Shown in pieces: positions 1 through 8,968 of a stretch of DNA of 64,000 nt. The notes under the pieces are model-generated. The model saw nothing but the letters and a program-made list of their open reading frames with translations. It ran no database searches and was not told where the DNA came from. The first letter of the stretch is position 1, and every line of letters starts with the position of its first letter. The translations under genes were made by a program, and so were the position numbers. Source of the stretch: Coprenecus sp949297365 (GTDB lineage Bacteria; Bacteroidota; Bacteroidia; Bacteroidales; UBA932); contig OZ006987.1 of NCBI GenBank assembly GCA_963931055.1, positions 1,922,001-1,986,000 on the forward strand, in the 5' to 3' direction.

Positions 1-1364
1 GGCGGCATCATGTCATGCGAGATGGCGCGGACCTCGCTGCGCAGACCCTCCAGCAGTGACAGCACCTTGTCCTGTTCGGGGGCGCCTGGTCTCATGGCCG
101 AGATCTGCATACCTATGCCGAGCAGGTCGTTGCATACTCCGTCGTGCAGCTCCCGGGCCACCCGCGCTCTTTCTTTCTCCAGCCCGTCTATGTATTTCCT
201 GGCAAGCCGCAGTTCCTCCACCTTTTTCAGATGTCTGCGTCTGTATGCCGCTGTCAGGACAACTCCTGCCAGAACAGCTACCAGCGCCATGGCGATGATG
301 ACCCATGTCTGCATGGCCGCCCGGTTTTTCAGGGATTCCTGTTCCAGTCTGGAGATTTCAAGTTCCTTTTCGGCCGCTCCGTATTTGGCAGACCATTCCG
401 AGACCTGGGCTGTGATGTCCGCATTGTAGATACTGTCGATAACGCTGTAGGCTTTCTCGTAGCATTGTCCGGCGTTTTCCCATTGTCCCAGTGCCATGTA
501 GTTGCGGGCCATGGCCATGTATCCGGCATCCTCTACTACGGAGGAGTTGCTTCCGGATGACGATAAGAGCCTTTTATAGATGGCGTTGCTTTCTGCGTAA
601 CGTCCCAGGCTGCTGAGTACCGCCGCCTGGGTCTCACGGAATCCCAGAACCTCCACTGAGTTCTCGGGGAGCCCTTCCGATGCTTTCTCCGCAAGTTGCA
701 GATAATGCTCTACTGAGTCAGTCTCTCCGGCGAGATTGAACATCGAGGTCATGATGGTCAGGGCTGAGAGCTGTTTGTCGGGCAGGCCGCTCTCTTCAGC
801 TTTGGATACTGCGGTGCGCAGGGCAGAGGTACTTTTGGCAAAATCCCCGTTGCGGGCATAGATGCCTCCGGCATTGGTCGCGGCGTACATGACCATCTCC
901 ATGTCGGCATCGTCCCGGGCCATGGTCATCGCACGGTCGGCATACTGCATTGACTCCTCGTCCCGGCCCATGAAAGTCAGCAGGATGGCCATGCTGGTGA
1001 GCAGGCGGGTCTTTTCGGAGACAGCGGCTGGTGAGGTCTTGTCGTGGAGGATGTCCCAGGCCAGATTGTAGTAGTGCAGGGTGGAGTCCATCATCGAAGT
1101 GCGGCGGTAGCAGACTCCGATGGACTGGAGAAATCCGCTGTAGATCAGTGAGTCCTCCTCGGTCTTGGCGCAGCGGTCTGCAATCTCGGCCGCTTCGAGC
1201 CAGAGGCTGATGCAGCGTCTCATATCGCCTTCTGCGAAGGCAGTCTCCGCAAGGCTGTCAATCTGCAGGGCGTAGGAAAAATCCCGCCTTGACTCAGCCT
1301 TCAGGGAAAGGCATGTGGCGGAAACAGCAAGAAGCGTGAGCCCTGTCAGGAATCTGTGGCGCAT
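1..1364 (-). CDS. TPR-containing sensor histidine kinase (partial, C-terminus outside window)
   Basis: The first 454 residues of a two-component sensor kinase; the catalytic ATPase domain lies beyond base 1. It opens with a signal peptide (MRHRFLTGLTLLAVSATC), then a helical TPR-like region to about residue 340, rich in motifs such as YYNLAWDIL and ENAGQCYEKAY. One membrane segment follows (about 351-373, WVIIAMALVAVLAGVVL), then an H-box of the NarL/HisKA_3 type, ARELHDGVCNDL, with His407 as the likely phosphorylation site. This layout is typical of Bacteroidota kinases that sense in the periplasm through TPRs and signal to a LuxR-type regulator. No partner regulator is visible; it may lie outside the window. 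Confidence 0.9.
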   Translation of the reverse strand, partial: MRHRFLTGLTLLAVSATCLSLKAESRRDFSYALQIDSLAETAFAEGDMRRCISLWLEAAEIADRCAKTEEDSLIYSGFLQSIGVCYRRTSMMDSTLHYYNLAWDILHDKTSPAAVSEKTRLLTSMAILLTFMGRDEESMQYADRAMTMARDDADMEMVMYAATNAGGIYARNGDFAKSTSALRTAVSKAEESGLPDKQLSALTIMTSMFNLAGETDSVEHYLQLAEKASEGLPENSVEVLGFRETQAAVLSSLGRYAESNAIYKRLLSSSGSNSSVVEDAGYMAMARNYMALGQWENAGQCYEKAYSVIDSIYNADITAQVSEWSAKYGAAEKELEISRLEQESLKNRAAMQTWVIIAMALVAVLAGVVLTAAYRRRHLKKVEELRLARKYIDGLEKERARVARELHDGVCNDLLGIGMQISAMRPGAPEQDKVLSLLEGLRSEVRAISHDMMP

Positions 1365-1393
1365 AGTAAGGTCAGTCAGTTGTGTTATGACTG

Positions 1394-1401
1394 CAAAGAT
1401 A
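1394..1401 (-). promoter_or_regulatory. -7 promoter box of the histidine kinase gene
   Basis: On the minus strand this reads TATCTTTG, an exact match to the Bacteroidota -7 consensus TAnnTTTG, 29 bases before the kinase ATG. No TTG is visible at the usual -33 distance, so the call rests on the -7 box and position. Confidence 0.6.
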
Positions 1402-1485
1402 GCAAAATCCTATGTCGGAGGATATGGCGGAAAACCGTGATTATTGTGTTCGGAACTGTATGCCGGGCCTGACGCTCGCGGAGGC

Positions 1486-1563
1486 ATGAGGATTCTCTAT
1501 GCAGCTGTGGCTGTCATCCTGCTTGCCGGTGCGGTGCTCGCTCTGTTCCGCAGGCGCAGATGA
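1486..1563 (+). CDS. possible 25-residue single-span membrane peptide
   Basis: The reading frame starts at ATG 1486 behind a GGAGG-like purine stretch and encodes MRILYAAVAVILLAGAVLAL followed by FRRRR. That is one hydrophobic helix with a positively charged, presumably cytoplasmic tail. The composition fits small bacterial membrane peptides. It sits just upstream of the orphan BlaI gene and ends before that gene's promoter box. It could also be a chance frame or the stub of a lost gene; there is no family to compare with. Confidence 0.3.
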   Translation: MRILYAAVAVILLAGAVLALFRRRR

Positions 1564-1584
1564 GCAATATTCCCGGGAATTTCC

Positions 1585-1592
1585 TATCTTTG
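1585..1592 (+). promoter_or_regulatory. -7 promoter box of the orphan BlaI gene
   Basis: TATCTTTG, exact Bacteroidota -7 consensus, 35 bases before the ATG at 1628. It supports choosing 1628 as start, since an in-frame ATG at 1499 would lie upstream of the promoter. Confidence 0.6.
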
Positions 1593-1627
1593 TCCCAAAC
1601 AAGTCAAACAATCTAAATCGGGATATT

Positions 1628-1999
1628 ATGCGAAGCGAGATAACAAAGAGAGAAGAGGAAGTAATGGATCTGCTGTGGGAGTACGGTCCTCTGACCGTGG
1701 CCGAGATGCTGCAGCACTACGATGAGCCCAGGCCGCATTTCAATACTGTCTCGACAATGGTCCGCTCACTTGAGAAGAAAGGTTTTACGACCCACATGGC
1801 GGAAGGACTGTCTTATCGGTATGCCCCGACGATGGACCGGGAACAGTACGGTCAGAGATATCTGGGCGGAGTTATCAGGGATTATCTGGACAATTCCTAT
1901 AAGAAAGTCGTATCTCAGTTCGTGGAGGACGAGCGCATCAGCTTGGAGGAACTCAAAGATCTGGTCAGAATGATCGAAAAGGACCGCAGGCGTAAATGA
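1628..1999 (+). CDS. BlaI/MecI-family transcriptional repressor (orphan)
   Basis: 123 residues, normal length for the family. The N-terminal winged helix begins MRSEITKREEEVMDLLW and contains the family signature PRPHFNTVSTMVRSLEKKG (recognition helix). The C-terminal part is the dimerisation helix region. BlaI repressors are normally cleaved or released through a co-encoded BlaR1/MecR1 membrane peptidase. Here the next frame starts with the expected ATGA overlap but stops after 30 residues, so the partner is lost. A second, complete BlaI-BlaR1 pair lies at 19.8-22.3 kb and could act in trans. Its targets are unknown; rlmN follows directly but is a housekeeping gene. Confidence 0.88.
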   Translation: MRSEITKREEEVMDLLWEYGPLTVAEMLQHYDEPRPHFNTVSTMVRSLEKKGFTTHMAEGLSYRYAPTMDREQYGQRYLGGVIRDYLDNSYKKVVSQFVEDERISLEELKDLVRMIEKDRRRK

Positions 2000-2088
2000 A
2001 TGCCATGCTGACATATCTGGCTGGCTCCGCCTTGATGCTGCTTCTGTATCCGGTGAGCGTGAGTCAGGAATTGCCGTTAATGTTGTAG
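1996..2088 (+). pseudogene. stub of a BlaR1/M56 peptidase gene
   Basis: This frame overlaps the BlaI stop by ATGA, the usual blaI-blaR1 arrangement. It encodes MNAMLTYLAGSALMLLLYP, which looks like the first membrane helix of a BlaR1-type protein, and then stops at residue 30. The rest of the roughly 400-700 residue protein is missing and rlmN starts 18 bases on. Identification rests on position and hydrophobicity, so it is an inference. Confidence 0.45.
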
Positions 2089-2105
2089 ATGAGTACAAGA
2101 AGCTG

Positions 2106-3137
2106 ATGGAAGCACTTTTAGGTAAAAATATAGATGAACTCAAGGCCGTATGTGCAGGATACGGCCTGAAGTCTTTTGTGGCCACACAGATGGCTGACTG
2201 GCTGTACAGCAAGAGAGTCAGGACGATAGATGAGATGACCAATGTCTCCAAGGCGGCCAGGGCGGCTCTTTCTCAGGACTATGAGGTGGGGCGGACAGGT
2301 TATTGCGACCTGATATCCTCGGCTGACGGGACCAGGAAATATCTCTTTCCGTTCGGGCCGGGCGTGGAGGCTGTGATGATTCCTGACGGTGACAGGCACA
2401 CGGTATGCGTCTCTTCGCAGATGGGCTGCCGGATGGGCTGCCGCTTCTGCATGACCGGCCGGCAGGGCTGGCACGGCAACCTGACTCCGGCGGAGATACT
2501 GTCGCAGTTCATGGAGATAGACGAGGCGGCCTCGCTGACCAACGCAGTCTTCATGGGTATGGGTGAGCCGCTGGACAACTGGGACAATGTCCGCCGGGCG
2601 ATAGAGGTGCTGACCGCTCCGTGGGGCTTCGGCTGGAGTCCCAAGCGCATCACTCTTTCGACCATAGGCGTGACTTTGGATCCGCGTTCGGGGGAGTCGC
2701 CTTTGCGCCGCTTCATGGACGAATGTTCCTGCCATCTGGCCGTGAGCCTGCACAATCCTTTCCCTGAGGAGAGGGCGGAGCTGATGCCGATGGAGAAACC
2801 TTTCCCTCTGGCGAAGACTCTGTCGCTGATACGGGAGTACGATTTCACAGGGCAGAGGCGCGTCAGCTTCGAGTACATCATGTTTGCCGGAGTCAATGAT
2901 GACAAGCGTCATGCCGATGCTCTGGCCGGGATGCTGCGCGGTCTGGAATGCCGGGTCAACCTCATCCGCTTTCACCGGATACCGGATTCGCCTCTGGCTC
3001 CGTCCCCGATGCCGGTCATTGAGCAGTTCAAAGCTCGGCTCAACAATGCCGGTGTACTTACGACTCTCAGGGCCTCCCGTGGAGAGGACATCCTGGCCGC
3101 CTGCGGTATGCTCAGCGGCAAAGGCCGGAAACAATAG
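2106..3137 (+). CDS. rlmN: RlmN, dual-specificity rRNA/tRNA adenine-C2 methyltransferase
   Basis: A 343-residue radical-SAM enzyme that methylates C2 of A2503 in 23S rRNA and, in characterised RlmN, A37 of some tRNAs. The [4Fe-4S] motif CX3CX2C is at Cys108, Cys112 and Cys115 (GCRMGCRFCMTG). The GMGEPLDN motif follows, then the SLHNPFPEERAELMP block, and a C-terminal Cys in DILAACGML that fits the methyl-carrying cysteine. The N-terminus (MEALLGKNIDELKAVC) matches family starts, so 2106 is preferred although the frame is open upstream. One base separates it from the patatin gene, suggesting a rlmN-patatin-recX operon. Confidence 0.96.
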   Translation: MEALLGKNIDELKAVCAGYGLKSFVATQMADWLYSKRVRTIDEMTNVSKAARAALSQDYEVGRTGYCDLISSADGTRKYLFPFGPGVEAVMIPDGDRHTVCVSSQMGCRMGCRFCMTGRQGWHGNLTPAEILSQFMEIDEAASLTNAVFMGMGEPLDNWDNVRRAIEVLTAPWGFGWSPKRITLSTIGVTLDPRSGESPLRRFMDECSCHLAVSLHNPFPEERAELMPMEKPFPLAKTLSLIREYDFTGQRRVSFEYIMFAGVNDDKRHADALAGMLRGLECRVNLIRFHRIPDSPLAPSPMPVIEQFKARLNNAGVLTTLRASRGEDILAACGMLSGKGRKQ

Positions 3138-3138
3138 A

Positions 3139-5514
3139 ATGAACCGGCCTATGAAACAACTCGTCACGATATTTCTTTTATGCGCGGCAATGTCTTCCGT
3201 ATGCCTTAATGCGGTGGTGCCGTCCGACAGCCTGCGCCGTGAAAGGCCCAGGGTGGGCGTGGTGCTCAGCGGCGGAGGCGCCAAGGGCTCGGCCCATATC
3301 GGTGCACTGAAAGTGCTGGAGGAGGTCGGTATCCCGGTGGATTTCGTGGCCGGCACCAGCATGGGTTCGGTCGTAGGAGGTATGTACTGTCTGGGATATA
3401 CTCCTGAGGAACTGGATTCGCTTATCCGCTCGATAGACTGGTCTGTCTATATGAGCAACAGCGTTACAAGGGAACATCTTTCGTTTCAGGATAAAGAGCG
3501 TAGTGGCAAATATCTTCTTACAGTGCCTTTTGCTACAGCTGCATCGCTGGAGAGTTCAATGGAGACCGGCAGGAACAGGCGGGATGAGATGATGGCAAGG
3601 GAGCAGCCCTCTTCCAGCGTCTTTGTCAGCTCATTGCCGGCAGGATTCATCAACGGCAACAATATTGAGAGTCTTATCAATTCCCTGTGCTTCGGCTATC
3701 AGGACTCCATAGATTTCAATGAGATGCCCATACCGTATGCCTGTGTGGCCACCGATATGGTCAGCGGCAACGAGGTGGTCTTCCACAACGGTCTGCTTTC
3801 CAAGGCTATCCGTGCAAGTATGGCTATCCCGGGAGTGTTCTCTCCGGTGCGGATGGGGAACATGGTACTGGTGGACGGCGGTATGCTCAACAATTTTCCG
3901 GTGGATGTGTGCAAGGCCATGGGTGCGGATATCATCATAGGAGTCAGGGTGTCCAGCAAGGTGGGCGGTGATCCGGACGGACTCAATTCCCTGCCTCAGC
4001 TGATTGACCAGCTTATGGGTGTGGTGACAAAGGACAAGGCGGATGACAACATTGCCATGTGCGACATCTTCATAGAGCCGGATGTCACCGGTTACGGGCC
4101 GATGAATTTTGACCAGTACAGTATTGACACGCTTATACAAAGGGGGTATGATGCTGCGGACAGACAGCGGGAAGCTCTGGTGGCGTTAAAGCGGAAACTG
4201 GAGGAATACGGTCCGGTGGAGCAGGTCTGGCAGGCTCCCAGGGCTGTGAATATAGACAGGGATACTCTGACGATAAGCTCGGTCTACATCTCCGGAGTCA
4301 GTGAGAAGGACTGTATGTGGCTGCTTAAAAAGTCCCGGATCCTCAGGAACCGCAGGATGACGGGCAGGCAGATAGAGAAGGCCGTGTCGTTTTTCCATGG
4401 GACAAATGCTTTCTCCAAGGTCAGTTATAGGATACTTCCCGACGAGGGGGATTCCACATACCACATCGACATAGATCTGGTCAGGGATGTTCCGCACAGT
4501 TTCGGATTCGGATTCAGGTTTGACTCGCAGGAAGCCGCGGCCATCCTGCTGGGACTGGGCATCAACGAACAGAAACTTACAGGAGTCAAGTTCAATTTCT
4601 CCACCCGTCTCAGTTACAATCCATGGGTCACTGTCAGGGTCTCTTTTGCTCCAAGGGCATTCCCCAGGTTCAGTCTATCATATACGTTCCGTAAAAGCGA
4701 GACTAACCTCAGGTATCACGGCAGGACATTTGCCAATACCATGCTCCTCAATCAGACTGTCAAGGCGTATGTGTCCGAATACCATTCCAGGTTTTTCAGC
4801 ACGGAGATAGGCCTCAATTTTGAGAATTATATCTACAATCATGTCTATACCGGGAATGACGGATCTTATATCCCGGATATGAGCCTGCTCAGAAGTGCTT
4901 ACATGGGGGTGTACGGTCTGCTGAGGTTTGACAGCAAGGACCGCTCGTCGTTCGCCACGAAGGGTGTGGACTTCACTCTGAGCGGAGGTTGGAAATTCCA
5001 CGATTTTTACAGGACTGTGCCGTTCAGGAGCTTCGGTGAGGCTCAGCTGTCATTCCTCTCCTATGCGCCGTTTGCGGACAGAAGGCTGGTGCTCGTGCCG
5101 CAGGTCTATGCCAGGTTCGTTATGGGAGACAGTTATCTCTTCTCATACGACAACCTGCTGGGAGGAGTCATGCCGGGCCGCTATGTGGATCATCAGATTC
5201 CCTTCATCGGAGCCAACCGTCCCGAGATGATGTACAATACTGTAGCCGTTCTCCGAGCTGACCTGCGCTGGAATGTGTACCGCAAGCATTATGTGACCGT
5301 TATGGGCAACTACGCCCGCGAGGCCAACGGTATCCGTAACTTCTTTGTGCCGAAGACTCCGTATGGGGACGGCTCCATGACCGCATACGACTGGTGGGGT
5401 GTAGGCCTCAGGTACTCGTATGACCTTCCGATCGGCCCTGTGGATGTGGATTTCAGCTGGTCCAATATAACCAGAACATTAGGTGTGTATGTCAACCTCG
5501 GATACTATTTCTAA
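3139..5514 (+). CDS. patatin-like phospholipase with C-terminal outer-membrane beta-barrel
   Basis: About 791 residues. A signal peptide (MKQLVTIFLLCAAMSSVCL) is followed by a patatin domain: the GGGAKGSAHIG oxyanion loop, the nucleophile elbow GTSMG with Ser74, and the catalytic Asp in VDGGMLNNFP (Asp246). Roughly residues 365-450 resemble a POTRA-type linker. The remaining 340 residues are rich in alternating aromatic strands and end LGVYVNLGYYF, a typical barrel C-terminus with terminal Phe. This is the PlpD-like, BamA-related design, in which the barrel anchors the esterase at the outer membrane. A longer in-frame start at 2884 lies inside rlmN and lacks a signal peptide, so 3139 is used. 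Confidence 0.93.
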   Translation: MNRPMKQLVTIFLLCAAMSSVCLNAVVPSDSLRRERPRVGVVLSGGGAKGSAHIGALKVLEEVGIPVDFVAGTSMGSVVGGMYCLGYTPEELDSLIRSIDWSVYMSNSVTREHLSFQDKERSGKYLLTVPFATAASLESSMETGRNRRDEMMAREQPSSSVFVSSLPAGFINGNNIESLINSLCFGYQDSIDFNEMPIPYACVATDMVSGNEVVFHNGLLSKAIRASMAIPGVFSPVRMGNMVLVDGGMLNNFPVDVCKAMGADIIIGVRVSSKVGGDPDGLNSLPQLIDQLMGVVTKDKADDNIAMCDIFIEPDVTGYGPMNFDQYSIDTLIQRGYDAADRQREALVALKRKLEEYGPVEQVWQAPRAVNIDRDTLTISSVYISGVSEKDCMWLLKKSRILRNRRMTGRQIEKAVSFFHGTNAFSKVSYRILPDEGDSTYHIDIDLVRDVPHSFGFGFRFDSQEAAAILLGLGINEQKLTGVKFNFSTRLSYNPWVTVRVSFAPRAFPRFSLSYTFRKSETNLRYHGRTFANTMLLNQTVKAYVSEYHSRFFSTEIGLNFENYIYNHVYTGNDGSYIPDMSLLRSAYMGVYGLLRFDSKDRSSFATKGVDFTLSGGWKFHDFYRTVPFRSFGEAQLSFLSYAPFADRRLVLVPQVYARFVMGDSYLFSYDNLLGGVMPGRYVDHQIPFIGANRPEMMYNTVAVLRADLRWNVYRKHYVTVMGNYAREANGIRNFFVPKTPYGDGSMTAYDWWGVGLRYSYDLPIGPVDVDFSWSNITRTLGVYVNLGYYF

Positions 5515-5974
5515 CCTTGATGCGGTATTCGGCCGTATGGCCTGGCTGTGCTCCCGGAGGGAATACTGCTCCGCCGCCGTGCTGGGGAAGCTCAGACAGA
5601 AGGGCCTGGACGATAAGGACGCGGCCGCAGTGCTGGAGCGTCTGGTCAGGGAGCGGTATGTGGACGATGCCCGCTATGCCCGTGCATTCGTCCGGGACAA
5701 GGCCCTTCTTTCCGGCTGGGGCCCGCGCAAGATATCGTTTGCTCTGTCCGCCAAAGGCATATCCAGGGAGGTTGTGGAAGAGGCGTTGGGGGAGGTCAGC
5801 CCGGAGGATAGCGAAGCCCGTATGTATCAGGTGCTTGCTGCAAAATGGAAATCGGTCTCGGGGAAGACATGGTACGAACGCCGCACCAAGCTTCTGCGTT
5901 TCGCCCTTTCCCGAGGCTACTCCTATGAGGCTGTACTTCGTTTTCTGGATGGATACGGTAAAAAAGATTGCTAA
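5483..5974 (+). CDS. recX: RecX-family regulator of RecA
   Basis: 163 residues built of short three-helix repeats typical of RecX: RMAWLCSRREYCSAAVLGKL, then VLERLVRERYVDDARYARAFV and the conserved GPRKISFALSAKGIS segment. RecX binds RecA filaments and limits their activity. The gene overlaps the 3' end of the patatin gene by 32 bases, or 26 if the second Met at 5489 is used, which indicates translational coupling. No recA is nearby. Assignment rests on motif pattern and length. Confidence 0.88.
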   Translation: MCMSTSDTISNLDAVFGRMAWLCSRREYCSAAVLGKLRQKGLDDKDAAAVLERLVRERYVDDARYARAFVRDKALLSGWGPRKISFALSAKGISREVVEEALGEVSPEDSEARMYQVLAAKWKSVSGKTWYERRTKLLRFALSRGYSYEAVLRFLDGYGKKDC

Positions 5975-6068
5975 AAGTCAATATTTGCATTATGCGGAGC
6001 CTGTAGGTGTAGGCATTGTACCGTTTATTTCCTATATTGCACTCTGAAATCACTTAAACCAGTTATTT

Positions 6069-8636
6069 ATGAGAAAATATCAACTCTTTATGGCACTGGC
6101 CGTGACGGTATTTGCGGTCAGCTGCTCGCGCGACAACGAAGAACCTACACCTCCAACTCCTCCGGAACCGACTGTGTACGGCACAGACCTGAGTGCATCA
6201 GGCACGGCAAATTGCTATATCGTGCATCAGGCTGGAGACTATTCTTTTGATGCCACGGTGATGGGTAACGGAGTATCCTCCGACAGGTATACAGCGGGGA
6301 GACTCGCGCCTGCATCAGCTGTGCTTCTGTGGCAGGATGCAGCATCAGTAGTCTCTGGAGTCCGCCTGGAGGATGAACGCGTGTGCTTCAATGCCGGCGG
6401 CAATCCTGGCAATGCTGTAATTGCAGTATTGGATGGAGAGGGAACTGTTCTTTGGAGCTGGCATATATGGTCTACTGATTATGATCCTTCATCTGCCGCC
6501 CAAAAACTTAACGGTCTGAACTGGATGGACCGCAATCTTGGTGCGCTGACCGATGATTATGACGATGCCGGTCTGGCTAAAGGACTGGCTTATCAATGGG
6601 GGCGTAAAGATCCTTTTCCAAGCGGTGAGGGCTGGATGGATATGGGCGGAATCACTGTTTATGACTCTACAGGGGCAGTTGCAGATGGCGTTTTTGCCAA
6701 TGAGCAGGTATCTGTGGCTGACAATATGCAGAATGCCATAGAGAATCCGACTACGTTTTATTACGGTCTGCGGATAGGTGATGATTATTACGACTGGTTG
6801 TCACATGACGGCTCTGCGTCAAATGACTGGCTTTGGGAGACTCCGTCAGATGCAGGAAAGACTATGTACGATCCTTGTCCTCCCGGCTGGCGGGTTCCGC
6901 GCAATGGAAGCTGGAAAGGTGTGAATGAGGCTAATTTCATTTACGATGAGGCTGCTCTGGGCCGCCGGCACGCACTGCTGGGTTACTACCCCATGGTAGG
7001 AAACAGAGGCGCTGCGTCAGGTGAATGGAGTTTCGTAGGCGGTCAGGCCAATTACTGGACATCGACTGCTTCTGATGAATACTACGTGTATGCGCTTAAC
7101 TTCCTGCCGGCTTACCTTAATGCAGAAAGCAACAGTAACCGTTCGGCTGGTGCTCCTGTGCGTTGCGTCAGCGAGACCCAGGGCGCTGTTGAGCCGGATG
7201 ATCCCGTAACCGGTGAGGATGTGGTGCTCGACCGTGTTACTGAAGCCAGCTATAAGGCTTTTGAGGGAAGTGACGGTTCTGCCAACTATTATGTCGGACT
7301 GAGCAATACGGATTTTGAGGTTAGTGAAAGCGGAGAGCAGATGCCGGTATCCCCAGGAATGATACTGTATCTGGACCTTTATGGGACTGTGAGTATGAAT
7401 GCTGATGATGCGACTATTCCTGAAGGGAAATACACCCTGGAGGGGGGAATGACGGACGGTACGGCCAATCCGGATTATACCTGGGTGCGTGAGATGAGTG
7501 AAGACGGTGAGATTGTCTACCGTAAGCCGGTGGAAGGGGAAATAGATGTCACGCATACGACTTCCGGTTATTTGATAGAGTGCTCATTTATAATGGCTAA
7601 TCCCGAGGAGAATTTTTCTGTGAAGTATGAGGGCGATATCACGTTCGTCGACCGCACAGACCTTTCCGGAGACACGCCTGTCATTACTGAGCCTGTGGAT
7701 GTCGTCTTTACGTCGGCATCAGCTACGTGGGAGTATACGAGTAGCACCAGTGAGCGTTATACCATACACTTGCTGGAGGGCACTGTCGAGGGAGGATATC
7801 TTGTCAAGGGGCATCAGATGACGATTGACCTGCTGACTGAGCCGCTCTCAACAAAGGAGAAAATGGTTATTAAGCCGGGAATTTATAATCCCAGTGATGA
7901 CTATGTGTCGCAGATGACATTTACAGTCGGCTCACAGTTCAATCTGTTTGGTCAGCAGTTCTACTACGGTACCTATATCCAGCAGGTGGAGTCTTTGGAT
8001 GTGACACCGTTGGTTGGATTTGCTGTCGATGGAACTATTGAGGTGCTCAATAGTGGAGACAGTTACGAGTTTGTAGTAGATGTCACTACGCCGGAGGGAG
8101 TCTCCGTCAAGGGCAGATACCCGATGGGCGAGGTTACATTCGTCGATAACTCGCCTATCCTTCCTTCAGGAGATTGGTTGAGTGTGCTTCGGGAGGACAA
8201 GACGGTCATTTTTACTCCAGAAGACGATACTGAATGTACATATCGTGTCTATACAAGTTATTTCGAGAATGCCGTGGAGTATGAGATAATGATTTACAAT
8301 TATACGACCAGCGAGACTATCCAGCTGGATCTGCTGGCACCAGAAGGCTCTACTTCAATAGCGGGCACATATACAACACCGGCAGATCCTGACGCGCCGG
8401 TGGCAGGAGAATTCATTCCTGGTTATAAGGAGTTTTCAGTAGTAAGGGGAACATGGCCTTATCTGTTGTATGATCCTGACAATATGTATTACGTGGGAGC
8501 TCCGGGAATGGAGGGAACAATCGAAATCACAGAGACAGAGAACGGTGAGTTTGATATTAAGATTGAGATGAAGGATGATGCCGAGCCCGCGAATACGGTA
8601 ACGGCTCATTGGAGCGGGCCTGTAAGGCAGCTTTGA
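6069..8636 (+). CDS. large lipoprotein: FISUMP-like domain plus three repeated beta-domains
   Basis: 855 residues with lipoprotein signal MRKYQLFMALAVTVFAVSC and an acidic stretch after the Cys, which in Bacteroidota favours surface display. Residues about 150-370 resemble the FISUMP/DUF1566 fold: NWMDRNLGA, GLAYQWGRKDPFP, DPCPPGWRVP, YWTSTASDEYYVYALNF, GAPVRCV. The rest is three imperfect repeats of about 145 residues. Each runs from a NYYVGLSN-like strand through a PEGKYTL/KPGIYN/IAGTYT turn to a strand ending in a Y-x-G or W-x-G motif. The last two lipoproteins at 13.4-17.4 kb carry the same repeat. Function unknown; adhesion or glycan binding is a guess from the location signal only. Confidence 0.8.
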   Translation: MRKYQLFMALAVTVFAVSCSRDNEEPTPPTPPEPTVYGTDLSASGTANCYIVHQAGDYSFDATVMGNGVSSDRYTAGRLAPASAVLLWQDAASVVSGVRLEDERVCFNAGGNPGNAVIAVLDGEGTVLWSWHIWSTDYDPSSAAQKLNGLNWMDRNLGALTDDYDDAGLAKGLAYQWGRKDPFPSGEGWMDMGGITVYDSTGAVADGVFANEQVSVADNMQNAIENPTTFYYGLRIGDDYYDWLSHDGSASNDWLWETPSDAGKTMYDPCPPGWRVPRNGSWKGVNEANFIYDEAALGRRHALLGYYPMVGNRGAASGEWSFVGGQANYWTSTASDEYYVYALNFLPAYLNAESNSNRSAGAPVRCVSETQGAVEPDDPVTGEDVVLDRVTEASYKAFEGSDGSANYYVGLSNTDFEVSESGEQMPVSPGMILYLDLYGTVSMNADDATIPEGKYTLEGGMTDGTANPDYTWVREMSEDGEIVYRKPVEGEIDVTHTTSGYLIECSFIMANPEENFSVKYEGDITFVDRTDLSGDTPVITEPVDVVFTSASATWEYTSSTSERYTIHLLEGTVEGGYLVKGHQMTIDLLTEPLSTKEKMVIKPGIYNPSDDYVSQMTFTVGSQFNLFGQQFYYGTYIQQVESLDVTPLVGFAVDGTIEVLNSGDSYEFVVDVTTPEGVSVKGRYPMGEVTFVDNSPILPSGDWLSVLREDKTVIFTPEDDTECTYRVYTSYFENAVEYEIMIYNYTTSETIQLDLLAPEGSTSIAGTYTTPADPDAPVAGEFIPGYKEFSVVRGTWPYLLYDPDNMYYVGAPGMEGTIEITETENGEFDIKIEMKDDAEPANTVTAHWSGPVRQL

Positions 8637-8968
8637 CCGTAGGATTTACTTTAATCCGTTGATTGACATATGGTGTGCATTATTCAGTACTTGGGAGTAT
8701 CTGGAAAATGCACGCCATTTCTGTATGTGTGTTTGTGTCTTTGCAAATAAATTTGCTCTGCGCTCGGCTTCTGCGATATTCGGCTTCGCCGCATATACTG
8801 TGGCGTCTCGGCAAAGCAAATAAATTTGCTCTGCGCTCGGCTTCTGCGATATTCGGCTTCGCCGCATATACTGTTCACGCCTCGGCAAAGCAAATAAATT
8901 TGCTCTGCGCTCGGCTTCTGCGTATATTCGCAATTTGGAATGAAATATTAACGAAATAACTACGGAAG
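8637..8968. other. gene-free stretch before prfB containing a tandem repeat
   Basis: No convincing gene. The middle is a 73-74 bp tandem repeat (separate entry). The last 35 bases form an AT-rich leader to prfB with a GGAAG purine run just before its ATG. Frames of 60-98 codons that cross the repeat on both strands merely echo its period and are not taken as genes. Confidence 0.7.
8745..8931. repeat. tandem repeat, 73-74 bp unit, about 2.5 copies
   Basis: Copies begin at 8745, 8818 and 8892 with AAATAAATTTGCTCTGCG; the third breaks off after about 40 bases. Each unit contains GCAAAT-AA-ATTTGC, an inverted repeat, and CGGCTTCGCCG, a short stem with a TTCG tetraloop. The copies are nearly identical, differing mostly at GTGGCGTCT versus GTTCACGCCT. 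It lies between a lipoprotein gene and prfB and could form RNA hairpins. It is not CRISPR: there are no distinct spacers. Confidence 0.85.

Noticed and set aside
2118..3362. 414-codon minus-strand frame across rlmN
   Set aside because: Antisense shadow of a clear RlmN gene; Arg/His/Pro-rich with no recognisable motif.
8745..8931. CRISPR-like array
   Set aside because: The unit is 73-74 bp with no variable spacers between short repeats, only 2.5 copies, and no cas genes nearby.
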